Shown here: positions 37,501-46,330 of the stretch, one piece after another
How positions within the stretch are numbered: position 1 is the first letter of the stretch
How the letters are laid out: every line of letters begins with the position of its first letter
Source: Gemmatimonadaceae bacterium
GTDB lineage: Bacteria > Gemmatimonadota > Gemmatimonadetes > Gemmatimonadales > Gemmatimonadaceae
Assembly: GCA_035633115.1 (NCBI GenBank)
Contig: DASQFN010000102.1
Coordinates: forward strand, 1 to 64,000
Length of the DNA stretch: 64,000 bases
Direction of reading: 5' to 3'
Position numbers and translations under genes: made by a program
Notes under the pieces: model-generated
What the model saw: the letters and a program-made list of their open reading frames with translations, nothing else
Database searches by the model: none
Told to the model about the DNA's origin: nothing

Positions 37501-37927
37501 CGTCGCCGCGTTGCGCGATATCCACACGGCTATTGAGGCACAGATCAACGCGCTCGATCCGGAGCCGTTGCTCGCGACGCTGAAGTCGACGTACGACGCG
37601 GTCGTCGGAGCGACGGAGGCGATCGATCCGGGGCCGTTCGTCGCGGAGCTCGACACGGTCTATTCGCGCGACGTGATCGGGTTAGTTGAGGCGATCAGCC
37701 CGAGGAAGCTGCTCCTCGAGCCACTCAAGTCGTTATTCGAGGAGATCAGCGCGATGCTCGGCGCGCTCGATATCGGAGAGCTGTTTGGTCCCGTGCTCGA
37801 GCAACTGCAGCGACTTCGCACGGAATTGCTGGACGGAATCACGCGTGCCGGCGCGTCATACGAAAGCATGCTGAACGCGATCCCGACCGAAGGCGGCGGG
37901 GTGAGCGCCAGCGTGAGCGTGGGATAG
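34592..37927 (+). CDS. Tape-measure-like protein
   Basis: A 1111-residue, almost wholly alpha-helical protein with no membrane-spanning hydrophobic block. It carries at least six loose repeats of a [FIL]DPxxLL motif, for example LDPTPVLEGLQ, FDPTESLRFLI, FDPAELLGPLA, LDPEPLLATLK and IDPGPFVAELD. Length and position after the tube and chaperone fit a tape measure, which sets tail length; the repeats may mark helical periods along the tube. If the usual one helix turn per ~1.5 A rule holds, the tail would be roughly 165 nm long, which is inference. Confidence 0.65.
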   Translation: MGTSASASVSLSAKIPDPTQFLSLVESLSGKVSGVHLPVMPTAQITSLVTTFKLELPDPKRWSATVTADSSKIAMSMPDPSSLIAPLERPIAAVKDIAATDFAGAISDLTAKLQSFNVEFERDPEAFVKAMFTPSSSVAAEIRNSPFMQVLMSIGRLIGEEELAKAPERALEFGAWLQQLLQDRIGSVLIAFVAAGEVATMTRRLVRAADLVDASVDVTSLQARREAARAAMIAATAKLSGVVDEVQVRAELGAARVALDAWIGDVSKALAFGEASAGIMGIAVARERFARLGESTAKVNHQSLNDVATSLGTLIETRKTAIHPSATVADELDATVRQLLLDLKGRIDAFDVSSIEKGIDDFVATVTLPIDKLEAFKRDVEREVRGALETIRQAITAVDVTPLRAEFDGAMHQVEATVGSLAAEVGNVRKVVEEAIAAATAALQEAHDFVLHPEHGLKAQIDAVFAALRDLLTQLNIQGVVDDVTGAVNDIARELERIELAPVIDATVSAIDTVAAILDKVAPLLVTDDLRAKLSEATDFLRQVDFDEIRAALQEVLDGIINGINTDALGKIEEEYNKAVAAIGKLDPTPVLEGLQTDVFDPLIEELSKIKPAEELAPIVGAFAEAIGTLRAFDPTESLRFLIEFHHDIRSKFDQVSPDKLLEPVVRALTELRQGITKVLKLHEAHAALDKLDAAIAPVLEAVDLATWFGHLDSGLTELRNAIATFDPAELLGPLASALREAFDKTGAVLDKAGLASVFEALAASGDSLQMQLEGAQRKLTGASSRAAAINVAAIIDEFRPLHAALSAAVAGASVSAGARVEFAASVAKLEPLTAWAGVQTRAPRAERAIATVSVDFGTMLSSIGPTLAMSQKVIDTLRILRRPIEALWELALNPLRSIVPIPEGAGVHTVLLAVFDALDPRKWNGEIKQLSESLVAKLRVLLGATAIAALRRAVDKVSGLVDGLNIDDLVAALRDIHTAIEAQINALDPEPLLATLKSTYDAVVGATEAIDPGPFVAELDTVYSRDVIGLVEAISPRKLLLEPLKSLFEEISAMLGALDIGELFGPVLEQLQRLRTELLDGITRAGASYESMLNAIPTEGGGVSASVSVG

Positions 37928-37930
37928 CCG

Positions 37931-40900
37931 GTGCCAGCCTATCTCACGCATGCGGCGGTCGTCATCAAGATGGCCGAATGGCTCGAGATGCTGCGGGCGC
38001 AGATCGAGGTGCGGCGCACCAGGTTCGCCGCGATTGGTCAGCCGATGACTTCGCTCGACGAGCGCCTCTACTATCTAGCGGGGCAGACGCTGCATTTCCT
38101 GCGGGAGGATCCGGCGGCGGCGGCGGACGTTGCGCTCCCGGTGACGGAGATCAAGAACGGCATCGGAACGCGTCTCTCGAAATACGCTCTCGTCGGATCG
38201 CTCGGGCCAGATCTTCCCGCCGCCGGCTACGTGTTGGCGATGAATCAGGATTGGGCGTGGCACACGCTGCACAACGGCGAGCCGCGCCGAGCGAAAAAAA
38301 ATGCCCGCACAACGACGTTCATTCTCAAGCTGCTCGAAGTAGCGGAGAAAGACGAGAAAGATGGACGGCTGACGGCGGCGCAGCGGCGGCGCGTCGTGTC
38401 CTACGCTCTTGGCCATCTGTCACACGTGGCGGCCGACGTTCTTCTGCATCCGGCCGTGCATCACCTCACGTGGGACAAGAAGCGCGGCGCGCTCGATCCG
38501 CTCGAGCACAAACTGTTCGAGGTCGCAATCGACGCGCGGTTGGCGCAGGGGTTCTACAATCGCGACGATCTCTACGACGACATTCAGAGCTGGACGGATT
38601 ACTACCTCGACAAAGGTGATTTCAAGGAAGACCTGAAGCTTCTGACGAGGGAGCTGAACGGGGCTTTCAAGGCAACGTTTGGCGAAGACCGACCAAACGC
38701 GCCGGTCTGTGGACTGGCCGATTCGACGAAGTGCGGTGCGCCGAAGTTCGACAGCGACTTCTTGATGGATGCCTACAGCAACACGACGAACTGGGCGATC
38801 GACGCCGGTTACGATCACGGTCCGGCTGGCATGGACGTCATCTGGACGCTGACGATCCTGACGGGCGCGATTTTGTCGGTCAACTCGCTTGCTGGAAGCA
38901 CCGAGAAGTTCAGCACTCTATTCAACATCCCTGAAGATCAGATCACGGAGCTGACAAACGAGCAGGCGCCGGAGTGGCAGCAGGAGGGCACGGCGAGTAT
39001 CGACGTCTGGCGCGACATCATCGACACGTCACTCGGCTGGGCCGACAAGGTGGCTCTGCCGTATGAGTGGCTCCTCGGCGGCAGCTTTCCGCTGCGATTG
39101 ATCACGTTCAATCAGGCGCCAGACGGATTCTTCGGACAGGACGAAGGCGTTGAGGACAGCAACCCGGCGATTCGCACGGTGAACGACGTCGTCTGGGGAT
39201 TGAAGACGTTCGGCTTCATCATCCTCGACGAGCTGGCGCCGAAGTTCACGGAACAAGACTGGTGGAGCTGGCTCTGGTTCGTCGTCGACAACGCTCACGA
39301 CTTGATCGAGCATTTCGCGCTCCAGTACGAGTCGCGCAAGGAGAACTACAGCGAAGACCGTCTCGGCAATGCGACGTGGGCGCCGAAGAAGATCCTCGGC
39401 ACGTCATATTTCGTGGCGAACGCGTTGACGATGTTGTGGAAGTCGACGCGTACGAACACCGACGGGACCCGGGCGAAAGGTGTCGAGGCCGAGGACTTCA
39501 TCTTCCCGCTCATCTTCGCGAACGTGATCGCAGGGGTCTTCGTGTGGAGCGGGATGTGGCGCGACCATCTGCTCTTCAAGACGACGAAGTCGCGATGGCC
39601 GTCGTCGGATGTGAAGCCGGTCGAGCAGCTCCTGCCGGTGCACACCGTGGGTGGGCGCAAACAATTCGACGCGGTGAGCGCACAGAAGTTCAGCGTGCGC
39701 CTCTTTGCGGATGACAAGCTTACGGCGGAAGGAACGGAGGCGTACTACCCGGACGGCGGCGGCGGCCCGAGCGACGTCGACGGACAAAGGGAACGCGATC
39801 TCGCCGCGCGTAAGGCACTGCTTGCGGAGCTCCCGAGTCACGAGTACACGCTGCCTGAGCTGCTGGATCACGCGGCGCGTTTTGCCGGTCTGCTCGGCAT
39901 GGCCGCGATCGCCTACAACGAGACGGCGGCGCCGGTGCGGCCGCACATGACGGAGATCTTCAAGGACTGGAATCTCGATTTCTCCACCGTCGACCAGTGG
40001 AAGGAATTGCTCGAGCCGGGGATTGCCGATGACATGGGCGTGTTGTACGCGGCGAACCTCTATGCGGTCGACCTCGAGCAACAGGCCGCTGCGCCAAATC
40101 TGTCCGCAATTGGCCGCTTGCGTGCCGCGCTCGGACTGACGGACGTAGCTGGCGGTCTCATCGCCGACTTCACCCATGAGGGATTTCTCATCGATGCGGT
40201 CGACGCGGAGACATCGCGCGCCTTGCGACTCACGCGGCCTGGAGCGGTCGTACTGCCGAACCTCGACGTCGACACGCCCCCGGCGTCGCCGCTTCCGTCG
40301 CCGCTGCCTGTGCGCACGGGCGATCTCGATGCGCTGAAAAACGACACGATCAATCCGCTTGGAAACGATCTCGCCGAGCTCACGGAGTTTCGGATTCGAA
40401 AACCCTCGAGCGCAGGATCGCCACACACGGTGGTGCTGCGGTTGCACGCATTGGACGCGAGCCGCGTACGCGTGTTCATGAAGGACGCAGGAACGTCAGA
40501 CACCTGGCCGGTCGTCCTGGGCTTCACGACTGCGGGAAACAAGACCGAGTTCGAGATTCCCGCCGCAGCCCCCAACGAGACCGACTACGTAATCGAGCTC
40601 AAAGGATTCGCCGGCGATCCGGGATTGCCCGCGCCGACGGGCTCAGGGCCGCTCTCTCCGGCGCCATTCGGCACTGCCGGGGCGAGCGTCGGGGCACCGG
40701 TCGTTCCCGAGCGTCGCGAAGCCGAAGTGTGGATCGAAGTCATTCACAAAGACGGCGCCACTGAAGTGCCGGGCATCCGCGACCTCGGCCTGTTCGGCGT
40801 TGCGCCGCTGCTGCTGCTGGACAACATGAAAAAGGCCGAGCGCCTGTACGCCGTATTCGTGCCGGATCAGTTCGACGGCGCCGGGAATTTGCTGCTCCCG

Positions 40901-42721
40901 GGCAATTTTCCATTCGTGTCCGATCTCGCCCGGGCGCTGCGGTCCGATGCGGGCATCGCGCCGAAGGTGACGTTCCGGACAACGCCGGCGGTGAGTGGAA
41001 CGCTGGACGATTTCGTGCCGCATCAGCCGGTGAAGGCGGGCGATCCCGACGAGGCCAGCGCGTTCTACATCGTCGACGGGATGACGTACGGCCACCTCGC
41101 GCGGAAGCGCGTGGCGTCGGACCCCGATCTCTTCCTTTACGATCCCTGGGTGCAGGACGAATTCGAGATCTGTTATGTGCACGCGCCGCGGTCGTGGATG
41201 CACGTCGTTCTCCACAACCCGCGGAAGCGCGAGCTGGCCGACTTCGTAGAGAAGGAGCTGCCGGCGGTCGACGTCGGACTCTTCAACGGCGTGAGCTCTG
41301 ACAGCGACAGCATCAGCTACGGCGGCAATTTCGAAGTGTCGCCGCCGGTGCCTGTCGCAACGTTGGCCCAGCCGCGGGGCGCCGCCGGTGCCGAGGTGCT
41401 CGCGCAGCCCGTGTCGCCGCTCGGGAAGGTTCTGCTCGGCGAAGGCACGCCGTTCCTCTTCGACATCGCGGAACGATTCGGCGCGGAGCTGCAGGCGCGT
41501 ACGATCAGCGCGGACCTCAAGTCGGAGATGAACGGACACAACTTCTTCATCTCGACGAGCGACACGGTCGACATTCGCGTCGGCGATCGCGAGTGGCTCA
41601 TCACGACGCCGGCGATGGGGCAGTCGCTGCTCGTCAAGCGCGAGCCGGGCAAGCTTAAGGTCCATCTCGCGCGCCTGGCGACGAAAGAGTTCAAACACTT
41701 CCTCGAGGCGCAGCGCGCGCAGCCGATCGTCACCGTCGACACGTCGTGGCTCGCTGTCGGTCACGTGGATGAAGTCTTCATTTTCGTGCCGGCGCCGTCT
41801 GGCGGTGGAAAGAGCTTCCGTCTCTTGATGGCATCGTCGAAGCTCGCGCTGGACATCTTCCAGGAAGCGCAGTTCCTCAATGCTGCAGACCCGGTAGCGC
41901 ATCCGCTGACGAAGACATTCCGCGGACGCAATTGGCTTCGGCCGAGACCGGGTCGAGCGACGACGACGGCGGCGGAGACGGTCGCACAGACGCTCACGAC
42001 GCACGGCACGTTCAACCGAGAGTTGCAGATCCGGCGGCTCACGCCAATGGAGGATCGGCTCAAGGCGACGCTCGGCCTCGACGCGGCAGACGTCATTCGC
42101 GTGCCGGTTCTCTATGACGTGATTCCGACCGCCTTCCTCGATCAGATGGGCGCGCGCGTGCTCGACGCGACGACGGCGAACGGCGTGCGCGATCTCACAA
42201 CGGCCGCGTATTCACCTGGCGTGGTGAACCTTCAGCTGGTCGACAACCTCGCGTTGGTTCCGAAGCCGCACGGGCCGCGTATGAAGCCCGACGACGTCGT
42301 GAAGGTGATGGACAAAGTTGGATTGCCGGGATTGGCGGTCGGCGATCTTCCCGCGCCGGGAAGCGAACAGTGGGTGCGTGTGGGAACGACCGCCAGCGCA
42401 CTCGCGGCGACCTTCGGCAGCTCGGCCGCCGCCATCAAGGGCGACCCACGCAATGCCGGAAAGTTCACGGGGGGCGGCGCGGTGAAGCTCAACTGGGATC
42501 GCATCTTCATTCCCGAAAATACCGTCGACCTCCTCGAGGCCCACGTGCACGTACAACTGACGAAGCTCGGTCTCAAGGTCCACTTCATCGAGGATTGGGA
42601 CGATTACCACATCATGGAGGGCGAGGTGCACTGCGGAACGAACGTGCGCCGCACGCCCATCGAAGCGGACGTCACCTATCGCGGTCCAAAGTGGTGGGAC
42701 TGCGAGAGCGTGAAGAACTGA
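37931..42721 (+). CDS. Large protein with N-terminal Zn-dependent phospholipase C-like domain
   Basis: A 1596-residue protein starting at GTG 37931. The N-terminal ~250 residues match zinc-dependent phospholipase C domains (PF00882): YLTHAAV near residue 6, a Gly-x-Leu-Gly-Pro-Asp segment (SLGPDLPAAGY), WAWHTLHNG near 109-115, and GHLSHVAADVLLHPAVHH with His162, His165 and Asp169. These are the metal-ligand positions of the family. The remaining ~1300 residues have hydrophobic stretches (TILTGAILSVNSL, VIAGVFVWSGMW), then beta-rich segments (DYVIELKGFAGD). It sits between tape measure and hub, so it could be delivered cargo or a structural enzyme of the particle. Confidence 0.7.
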   Translation: MPAYLTHAAVVIKMAEWLEMLRAQIEVRRTRFAAIGQPMTSLDERLYYLAGQTLHFLREDPAAAADVALPVTEIKNGIGTRLSKYALVGSLGPDLPAAGYVLAMNQDWAWHTLHNGEPRRAKKNARTTTFILKLLEVAEKDEKDGRLTAAQRRRVVSYALGHLSHVAADVLLHPAVHHLTWDKKRGALDPLEHKLFEVAIDARLAQGFYNRDDLYDDIQSWTDYYLDKGDFKEDLKLLTRELNGAFKATFGEDRPNAPVCGLADSTKCGAPKFDSDFLMDAYSNTTNWAIDAGYDHGPAGMDVIWTLTILTGAILSVNSLAGSTEKFSTLFNIPEDQITELTNEQAPEWQQEGTASIDVWRDIIDTSLGWADKVALPYEWLLGGSFPLRLITFNQAPDGFFGQDEGVEDSNPAIRTVNDVVWGLKTFGFIILDELAPKFTEQDWWSWLWFVVDNAHDLIEHFALQYESRKENYSEDRLGNATWAPKKILGTSYFVANALTMLWKSTRTNTDGTRAKGVEAEDFIFPLIFANVIAGVFVWSGMWRDHLLFKTTKSRWPSSDVKPVEQLLPVHTVGGRKQFDAVSAQKFSVRLFADDKLTAEGTEAYYPDGGGGPSDVDGQRERDLAARKALLAELPSHEYTLPELLDHAARFAGLLGMAAIAYNETAAPVRPHMTEIFKDWNLDFSTVDQWKELLEPGIADDMGVLYAANLYAVDLEQQAAAPNLSAIGRLRAALGLTDVAGGLIADFTHEGFLIDAVDAETSRALRLTRPGAVVLPNLDVDTPPASPLPSPLPVRTGDLDALKNDTINPLGNDLAELTEFRIRKPSSAGSPHTVVLRLHALDASRVRVFMKDAGTSDTWPVVLGFTTAGNKTEFEIPAAAPNETDYVIELKGFAGDPGLPAPTGSGPLSPAPFGTAGASVGAPVVPERREAEVWIEVIHKDGATEVPGIRDLGLFGVAPLLLLDNMKKAERLYAVFVPDQFDGAGNLLLPGNFPFVSDLARALRSDAGIAPKVTFRTTPAVSGTLDDFVPHQPVKAGDPDEASAFYIVDGMTYGHLARKRVASDPDLFLYDPWVQDEFEICYVHAPRSWMHVVLHNPRKRELADFVEKELPAVDVGLFNGVSSDSDSISYGGNFEVSPPVPVATLAQPRGAAGAEVLAQPVSPLGKVLLGEGTPFLFDIAERFGAELQARTISADLKSEMNGHNFFISTSDTVDIRVGDREWLITTPAMGQSLLVKREPGKLKVHLARLATKEFKHFLEAQRAQPIVTVDTSWLAVGHVDEVFIFVPAPSGGGKSFRLLMASSKLALDIFQEAQFLNAADPVAHPLTKTFRGRNWLRPRPGRATTTAAETVAQTLTTHGTFNRELQIRRLTPMEDRLKATLGLDAADVIRVPVLYDVIPTAFLDQMGARVLDATTANGVRDLTTAAYSPGVVNLQLVDNLALVPKPHGPRMKPDDVVKVMDKVGLPGLAVGDLPAPGSEQWVRVGTTASALAATFGSSAAAIKGDPRNAGKFTGGGAVKLNWDRIFIPENTVDLLEAHVHVQLTKLGLKVHFIEDWDDYHIMEGEVHCGTNVRRTPIEADVTYRGPKWWDCESVKN

Positions 42722-42733
42722 GGTGAAGACGCC

Positions 42734-43633
42734 ATGACTCGAGCCGACTTCAACGCCCGATTCAACACCTGCGTGCAGCAGACGGGAAGCGCGTATCGTG
42801 ACGCGCGTGAAGCCATTCGCTCGGCGGGACCGGAAGTCACGCCGTGGCTTGCCGAGGAGCGCGCGAGCAGCGACGGGCTGGTTGCGGCCACGGCGGCGAT
42901 TCTTCAGCTGTGGCGCGCAACACCAGATCTTGCGAATGAGATTCTGTTCGTCGCGCGCGGCGAAGGCGCGGGCGGCGAAGACGCAACGCCGGTGAGCGGA
43001 AAACTGTCCGTCGGGCGTCTCGGCAGCCGGCTCGTGGCGTATGGCGATGAGGGCGTTCCACGCCTGATCGAGCTTGCGCTGAAGGGCGAGCCCGGCACCG
43101 AGGACGCAATCGCTCCGGCGCTTCAAGCCTTGATGCTGATGCGGCCGCCGCTTGCACTGCCATATCTCGTCGACGCGGCGAGCCGCAACACGGGAGTGGT
43201 GGAGCGCAGCTCGGTGCTCGCGGCGTTGGGCGAGATGCGGCACGACGGCGCGAAGGACGCGGCGCTCGCGGCGCTGACCGACGCGTCGGCGAAGCCATCG
43301 TTGCGCAGTGTCGCAGCAGCGGTGACCGGACAACTGGGTGACGTGCGCGCGGCGCCGGTGTTGTTGGCGATGGCCGCCGATCCAACGGCCAACACGCGCC
43401 TCCGAATGAGCGCGGTAACGGGACTGGGTCAACTCGGCGACGCAGCCGGTGCGAGCGCAATCGTCTCACTCGCCAGTCTCGCACGCGGTCGTGACGAAGG
43501 GCTCGCGCTCGCCGCCGTCGCCGCCCTGCAAGGAATCGCGAGTGCGCGCTCCGCGCTCGACGAGCTGGCCCGCAGTGCAGTCATCGCGTCAGTGCAGTCC
43601 GCGGCGCGGGATGCCAATTCTTCCATCGCCTGA
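42734..43633 (+). CDS. HEAT-repeat protein
   Basis: A 299-residue protein of repeating ~30-residue helical pairs: RSSVLAALGEMRHDGAKDAALAAL, RSVAAAVTGQLGDVRAAPVLLAMA, RMSAVTGLGQLGDAAGASAIVSLA. These are HEAT-like repeats forming a solenoid for protein contact. GAAG lies upstream of the ATG at 42734. Located between the phospholipase C-domain protein and the hub gene, it could be a loading or chaperone factor for that protein; this is inference from position. Confidence 0.7.
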   Translation: MTRADFNARFNTCVQQTGSAYRDAREAIRSAGPEVTPWLAEERASSDGLVAATAAILQLWRATPDLANEILFVARGEGAGGEDATPVSGKLSVGRLGSRLVAYGDEGVPRLIELALKGEPGTEDAIAPALQALMLMRPPLALPYLVDAASRNTGVVERSSVLAALGEMRHDGAKDAALAALTDASAKPSLRSVAAAVTGQLGDVRAAPVLLAMAADPTANTRLRMSAVTGLGQLGDAAGASAIVSLASLARGRDEGLALAAVAALQGIASARSALDELARSAVIASVQSAARDANSSIA

Positions 43634-43643
43634 CGAGACGATC

Positions 43644-44798
43644 ATGGATACCGTGTCATGCAAACTCAAATTGGGCGCCTGGGAGATCGATACGAAGGAC
43701 GATCCGCGCACTGAGCTTTTGCAAGTTCTCACAGAGCGCGGGATGAACTCGCCCGCGGGACGTTGCGAGGTGTCGCTGTTCGTAACGCCGGCCGCCAAGC
43801 CCGGGCTTCTCGAGCAGGCCGTTGGCGCCGCGGCGTCGGCGCTGGGCATCGGTGGCGGCGGGTCGTCGGGACCACCCAAGTTCTCGATGGACGTTCGCGG
43901 ACTCGCCGTCGCGCACGATGATGCGATGGAGATCACGCTGTCCAACGGCGATCGATCGGCGAAGGTAATGACAGCCAAGGTGGATCGCGTGACGGGCCAT
44001 CAAGGGCACGTGCGCTTCAGTGGGCGCGCAACGCTGGCAGCGGCGGCGCGCGCGCGCACCGATCGGGTGTTTCTCAGCCAGGGCATGGCGCAGATCGCCG
44101 GCGATCTCGCGACCGATGCGGGCGTCGGCACCGGCCAGATCGACACGGGTGACACCTATCCGTATTTCGTCGCCGACACGGCGCAGACGGTCTTCGATCA
44201 TCTGCTGTCGCTCGCGCAGCTCGAAGGGATGGATCTCTACGACGATGCGGACGGGGCGATCGTGATGCGGCGGTTCGCGAAATCTGGCGCGGACCGAAAG
44301 CTCTATCACGGAATTCATCTGCTGGACGCGCGCGTCTACCACGACGTGACCGCCTGTGATCGTGTGCAGGTAACCGGCGAGGGACCGTCGAGCTCGGGTG
44401 GATCACAGAAGTGGCATCATCTCCTCAAGGATCCGGCGACCGTGCAATCGACCGCGGGCCAAGGCAGCGGTGCCCGACTCCTCGCGCGCTCGGCAGCGCG
44501 CTCGAGCGACGCCGTCGAGCGACTCGCGAAGGGCCGATTGGGCGCGGCGCTGGACGGTGCGACGCGCGGAACGCTCCGTTTGCTTGGCGATCCCACGATC
44601 ACGTTGGGTGATGCCGTCGAGGTGACGAGCGCGCCGTGGCCCGAAGCCAACGGCGTTTACAAGGTCGTGCACGTTCGGCATCGCGTCGTAAAACGCGACG
44701 GCTATGTCACCACGCTCGGCGTCACAGGCATGGGCGGCAGCGACGCCGCCGGCGACATGCTCGGCGCCGCGTTGGGTGCGGTGGCGGGGCTGCTCTGA
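43644..44798 (+). CDS. Baseplate hub protein, phage gpD-like (VgrG N-terminal-like)
   Basis: A 384-residue protein of the late-control gpD type, corresponding to the gp27/VgrG hub. Features include MDTVSCKLKLGAWEI and the region YPYFVADTAQTVFDHLLSLAQLEGMDLYDDADG, typical of the tube-facing half of the hub. The C-terminus VKRDGYVTTLGVTGMGG is like other gpD ends. An open frame extends upstream to 43449 but overlaps the HEAT gene and adds basic sequence, so ATG 43644 is the start. Its stop overlaps the spike gene's start (ATGA at 44795-44800). Confidence 0.75.
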   Translation: MDTVSCKLKLGAWEIDTKDDPRTELLQVLTERGMNSPAGRCEVSLFVTPAAKPGLLEQAVGAAASALGIGGGGSSGPPKFSMDVRGLAVAHDDAMEITLSNGDRSAKVMTAKVDRVTGHQGHVRFSGRATLAAAARARTDRVFLSQGMAQIAGDLATDAGVGTGQIDTGDTYPYFVADTAQTVFDHLLSLAQLEGMDLYDDADGAIVMRRFAKSGADRKLYHGIHLLDARVYHDVTACDRVQVTGEGPSSSGGSQKWHHLLKDPATVQSTAGQGSGARLLARSAARSSDAVERLAKGRLGAALDGATRGTLRLLGDPTITLGDAVEVTSAPWPEANGVYKVVHVRHRVVKRDGYVTTLGVTGMGGSDAAGDMLGAALGAVAGLL

Positions 44799-45496
44799 TG
44801 TTCGACGCCGTCGGCGTGATCCGCGCGATCGTGGGCGAGCAATTGCGGGGCTATCGCACCGCGGAGCTTGGCGTAGTGACCGCGGTGTACGCGCACGCCG
44901 GCGGATCGGACGCCGACTGGTATCAGTGCGACGTGCGGTTGCGCGATTCCGGTCTCGAGCTCAAACGGGTAGCCGTCACGACGCAGCGCATCGGCGCGGG
45001 TGCGCTGCCGGACGTCGGCAATCTCGTATTGCTCCAGTTCATCGGCGGCGCGATCGACGCGGCGGTCATCGTCGGCTGTCTGTACAACGAAGACGACGCG
45101 CCGCCAAAGATCAAAGCGCACGAACACGTCTACGTCTCGCCGCACAGGGAAGAGAGTGGGATTCGCCGCTTTCACATCGAGTTGCCAAACAGCAACTCGC
45201 TGACGCTCGACGACGACAAGCTGAAGCTCGAGATGGGGCGCACGACGATCGAAGTGACTCACGACGGCGATGTCGCGATGAACGTCGGCGGAAAGTTGAG
45301 CATCGTCGCCGACGGTGACGCGAGCATCGAATCGAAGGGGAGCATCGCGCTCAACGCGGGGACCGACGTTTCGGTCGAGGGGATGAACGTGTCGGTCAAA
45401 GCGCAGGCGGAAGCAAAGTTCGAGGGCAGCGCATCGGCGACGCTCAAGGGCGCGGCGGTCACGCTCGCGGGTCAGGCGCAGTTCTCACCCGCTTAG
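44798..45496 (+). CDS. Baseplate spike protein, gpV/gp5-like
   Basis: A 232-residue protein. The N-terminus forms the OB-fold part (GVVTAVYAHAGG, WYQCDVRLRDSG, PDVGNLVLLQFIGG) and the C-terminus is a repetitive beta-helix (TTIEVTHDGDVAMNVGGKL, DASIESKGSIALNAGTDVSV, ATLKGAAVTLAGQA), the hallmark of gpV/VgrG spikes. Hub and spike are separate genes here as in P2 and Mu, not fused as in VgrG or eCIS Pvc8. Start overlaps the hub stop. Confidence 0.85.
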   Translation: MFDAVGVIRAIVGEQLRGYRTAELGVVTAVYAHAGGSDADWYQCDVRLRDSGLELKRVAVTTQRIGAGALPDVGNLVLLQFIGGAIDAAVIVGCLYNEDDAPPKIKAHEHVYVSPHREESGIRRFHIELPNSNSLTLDDDKLKLEMGRTTIEVTHDGDVAMNVGGKLSIVADGDASIESKGSIALNAGTDVSVEGMNVSVKAQAEAKFEGSASATLKGAAVTLAGQAQFSPA

Positions 45497-45509
45497 GAGA
45501 ATTCTCGAA

Positions 45510-45839
45510 ATGCCTGGATGTCCCGTCACCATCGGATGCAGCGTCGTCGTCTCGCCTGGAATGGCGATCGCACCGGACACCGGCGTTATCACCATGATTC
45601 CGCCCGGGGGACCGTTGGCGAACGGAATGCCGCTCGCTTTTGCCGGCGCCATGTGCACGATGGTCAACTCCGTTACCGGCGTTCCATATCCGCTCGTGAT
45701 CGGGTCGCTCATTCCCAGCATGGTGAAAGCGGGTGGCCAGCCATTGGTACGCGTGGGTGACGCCATTCCCGGCGCCCCGGGCGTGCTCACCATTATCGGC
45801 CCGCCGGCGTCGCCAGCGGTCGTCGACTCCACCGGGTGA
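45510..45839 (+). CDS. PAAR-like spike tip protein
   Basis: A 109-residue Gly/Pro-rich protein directly after the spike. The pattern GCPVTIGCSVVVSPG, MCTMVNSVTGVPYP, GQPLVRVGDAIP and VLTIIGPPASPAV resembles PAAR-like tip proteins that sharpen the spike and sometimes carry effectors. Metal-binding His residues of classical PAAR are not evident, so the metal site may differ. AGGAG is upstream of the ATG. Confidence 0.65.
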   Translation: MPGCPVTIGCSVVVSPGMAIAPDTGVITMIPPGGPLANGMPLAFAGAMCTMVNSVTGVPYPLVIGSLIPSMVKAGGQPLVRVGDAIPGAPGVLTIIGPPASPAVVDSTG

Positions 45840-45844
45840 CCCCG

Positions 45845-46330
45845 ATGACCGACGACCTCCTCGGACGCGACCTTGACCTCGGCTTCATCGCCGATGAAGA
45901 AGGGCGTGTGCTCGCCGGACCGTCGATGCGGGCGGATCTGCGCGCGAAACGGCGCGAGGGAGCGAGCTCGCGCAAGCTCGATCTCGCGACGATCGATGGC
46001 CGAGCCAATCTGGCGCAGGCCATCATCCTCCGGCTGATGTGCGAACGGGAGGAGCTCTCGGTCCTCGGCGTGCCGTGGTACGGGTCGCGGCATCATCGGC
46101 TGATCGGCGAGCCGAATACGGAGGGCAACCGCGCGCTCGTGAAGCTCTACGTTCTTGAGTGTCTTCGTCAGGAGCCTCGGCTCGAGAAAATCCTCAAGGT
46201 CGACGTCCGGCCAGGCGACGGCCTCGCGAAACGCGACACGTGCCGGATCGAGATCTCCGCACAAATCATCGGCAGCGCCACACCGCTCAATCTCGTCGTG
46301 CCGTTCTCGTTCGGCGGAGGTGCGGCATGA
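45845..46330 (+). CDS. Baseplate wedge protein, gp25-like (gpW)
   Basis: A 161-residue protein with the gp25 signature ECLRQEPRLEKI containing the conserved E-P-R core, plus NRALVKLYVLE and a C-terminal strand LNLVVPFSFGG. gp25 proteins form the inner wedge of the baseplate and trigger sheath polymerisation. The ATG at 45845 is preferred over a GTG at 45836 that overlaps the PAAR-like gene. Its stop overlaps the next gene's start. Confidence 0.8.
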   Translation: MTDDLLGRDLDLGFIADEEGRVLAGPSMRADLRAKRREGASSRKLDLATIDGRANLAQAIILRLMCEREELSVLGVPWYGSRHHRLIGEPNTEGNRALVKLYVLECLRQEPRLEKILKVDVRPGDGLAKRDTCRIEISAQIIGSATPLNLVVPFSFGGGAA

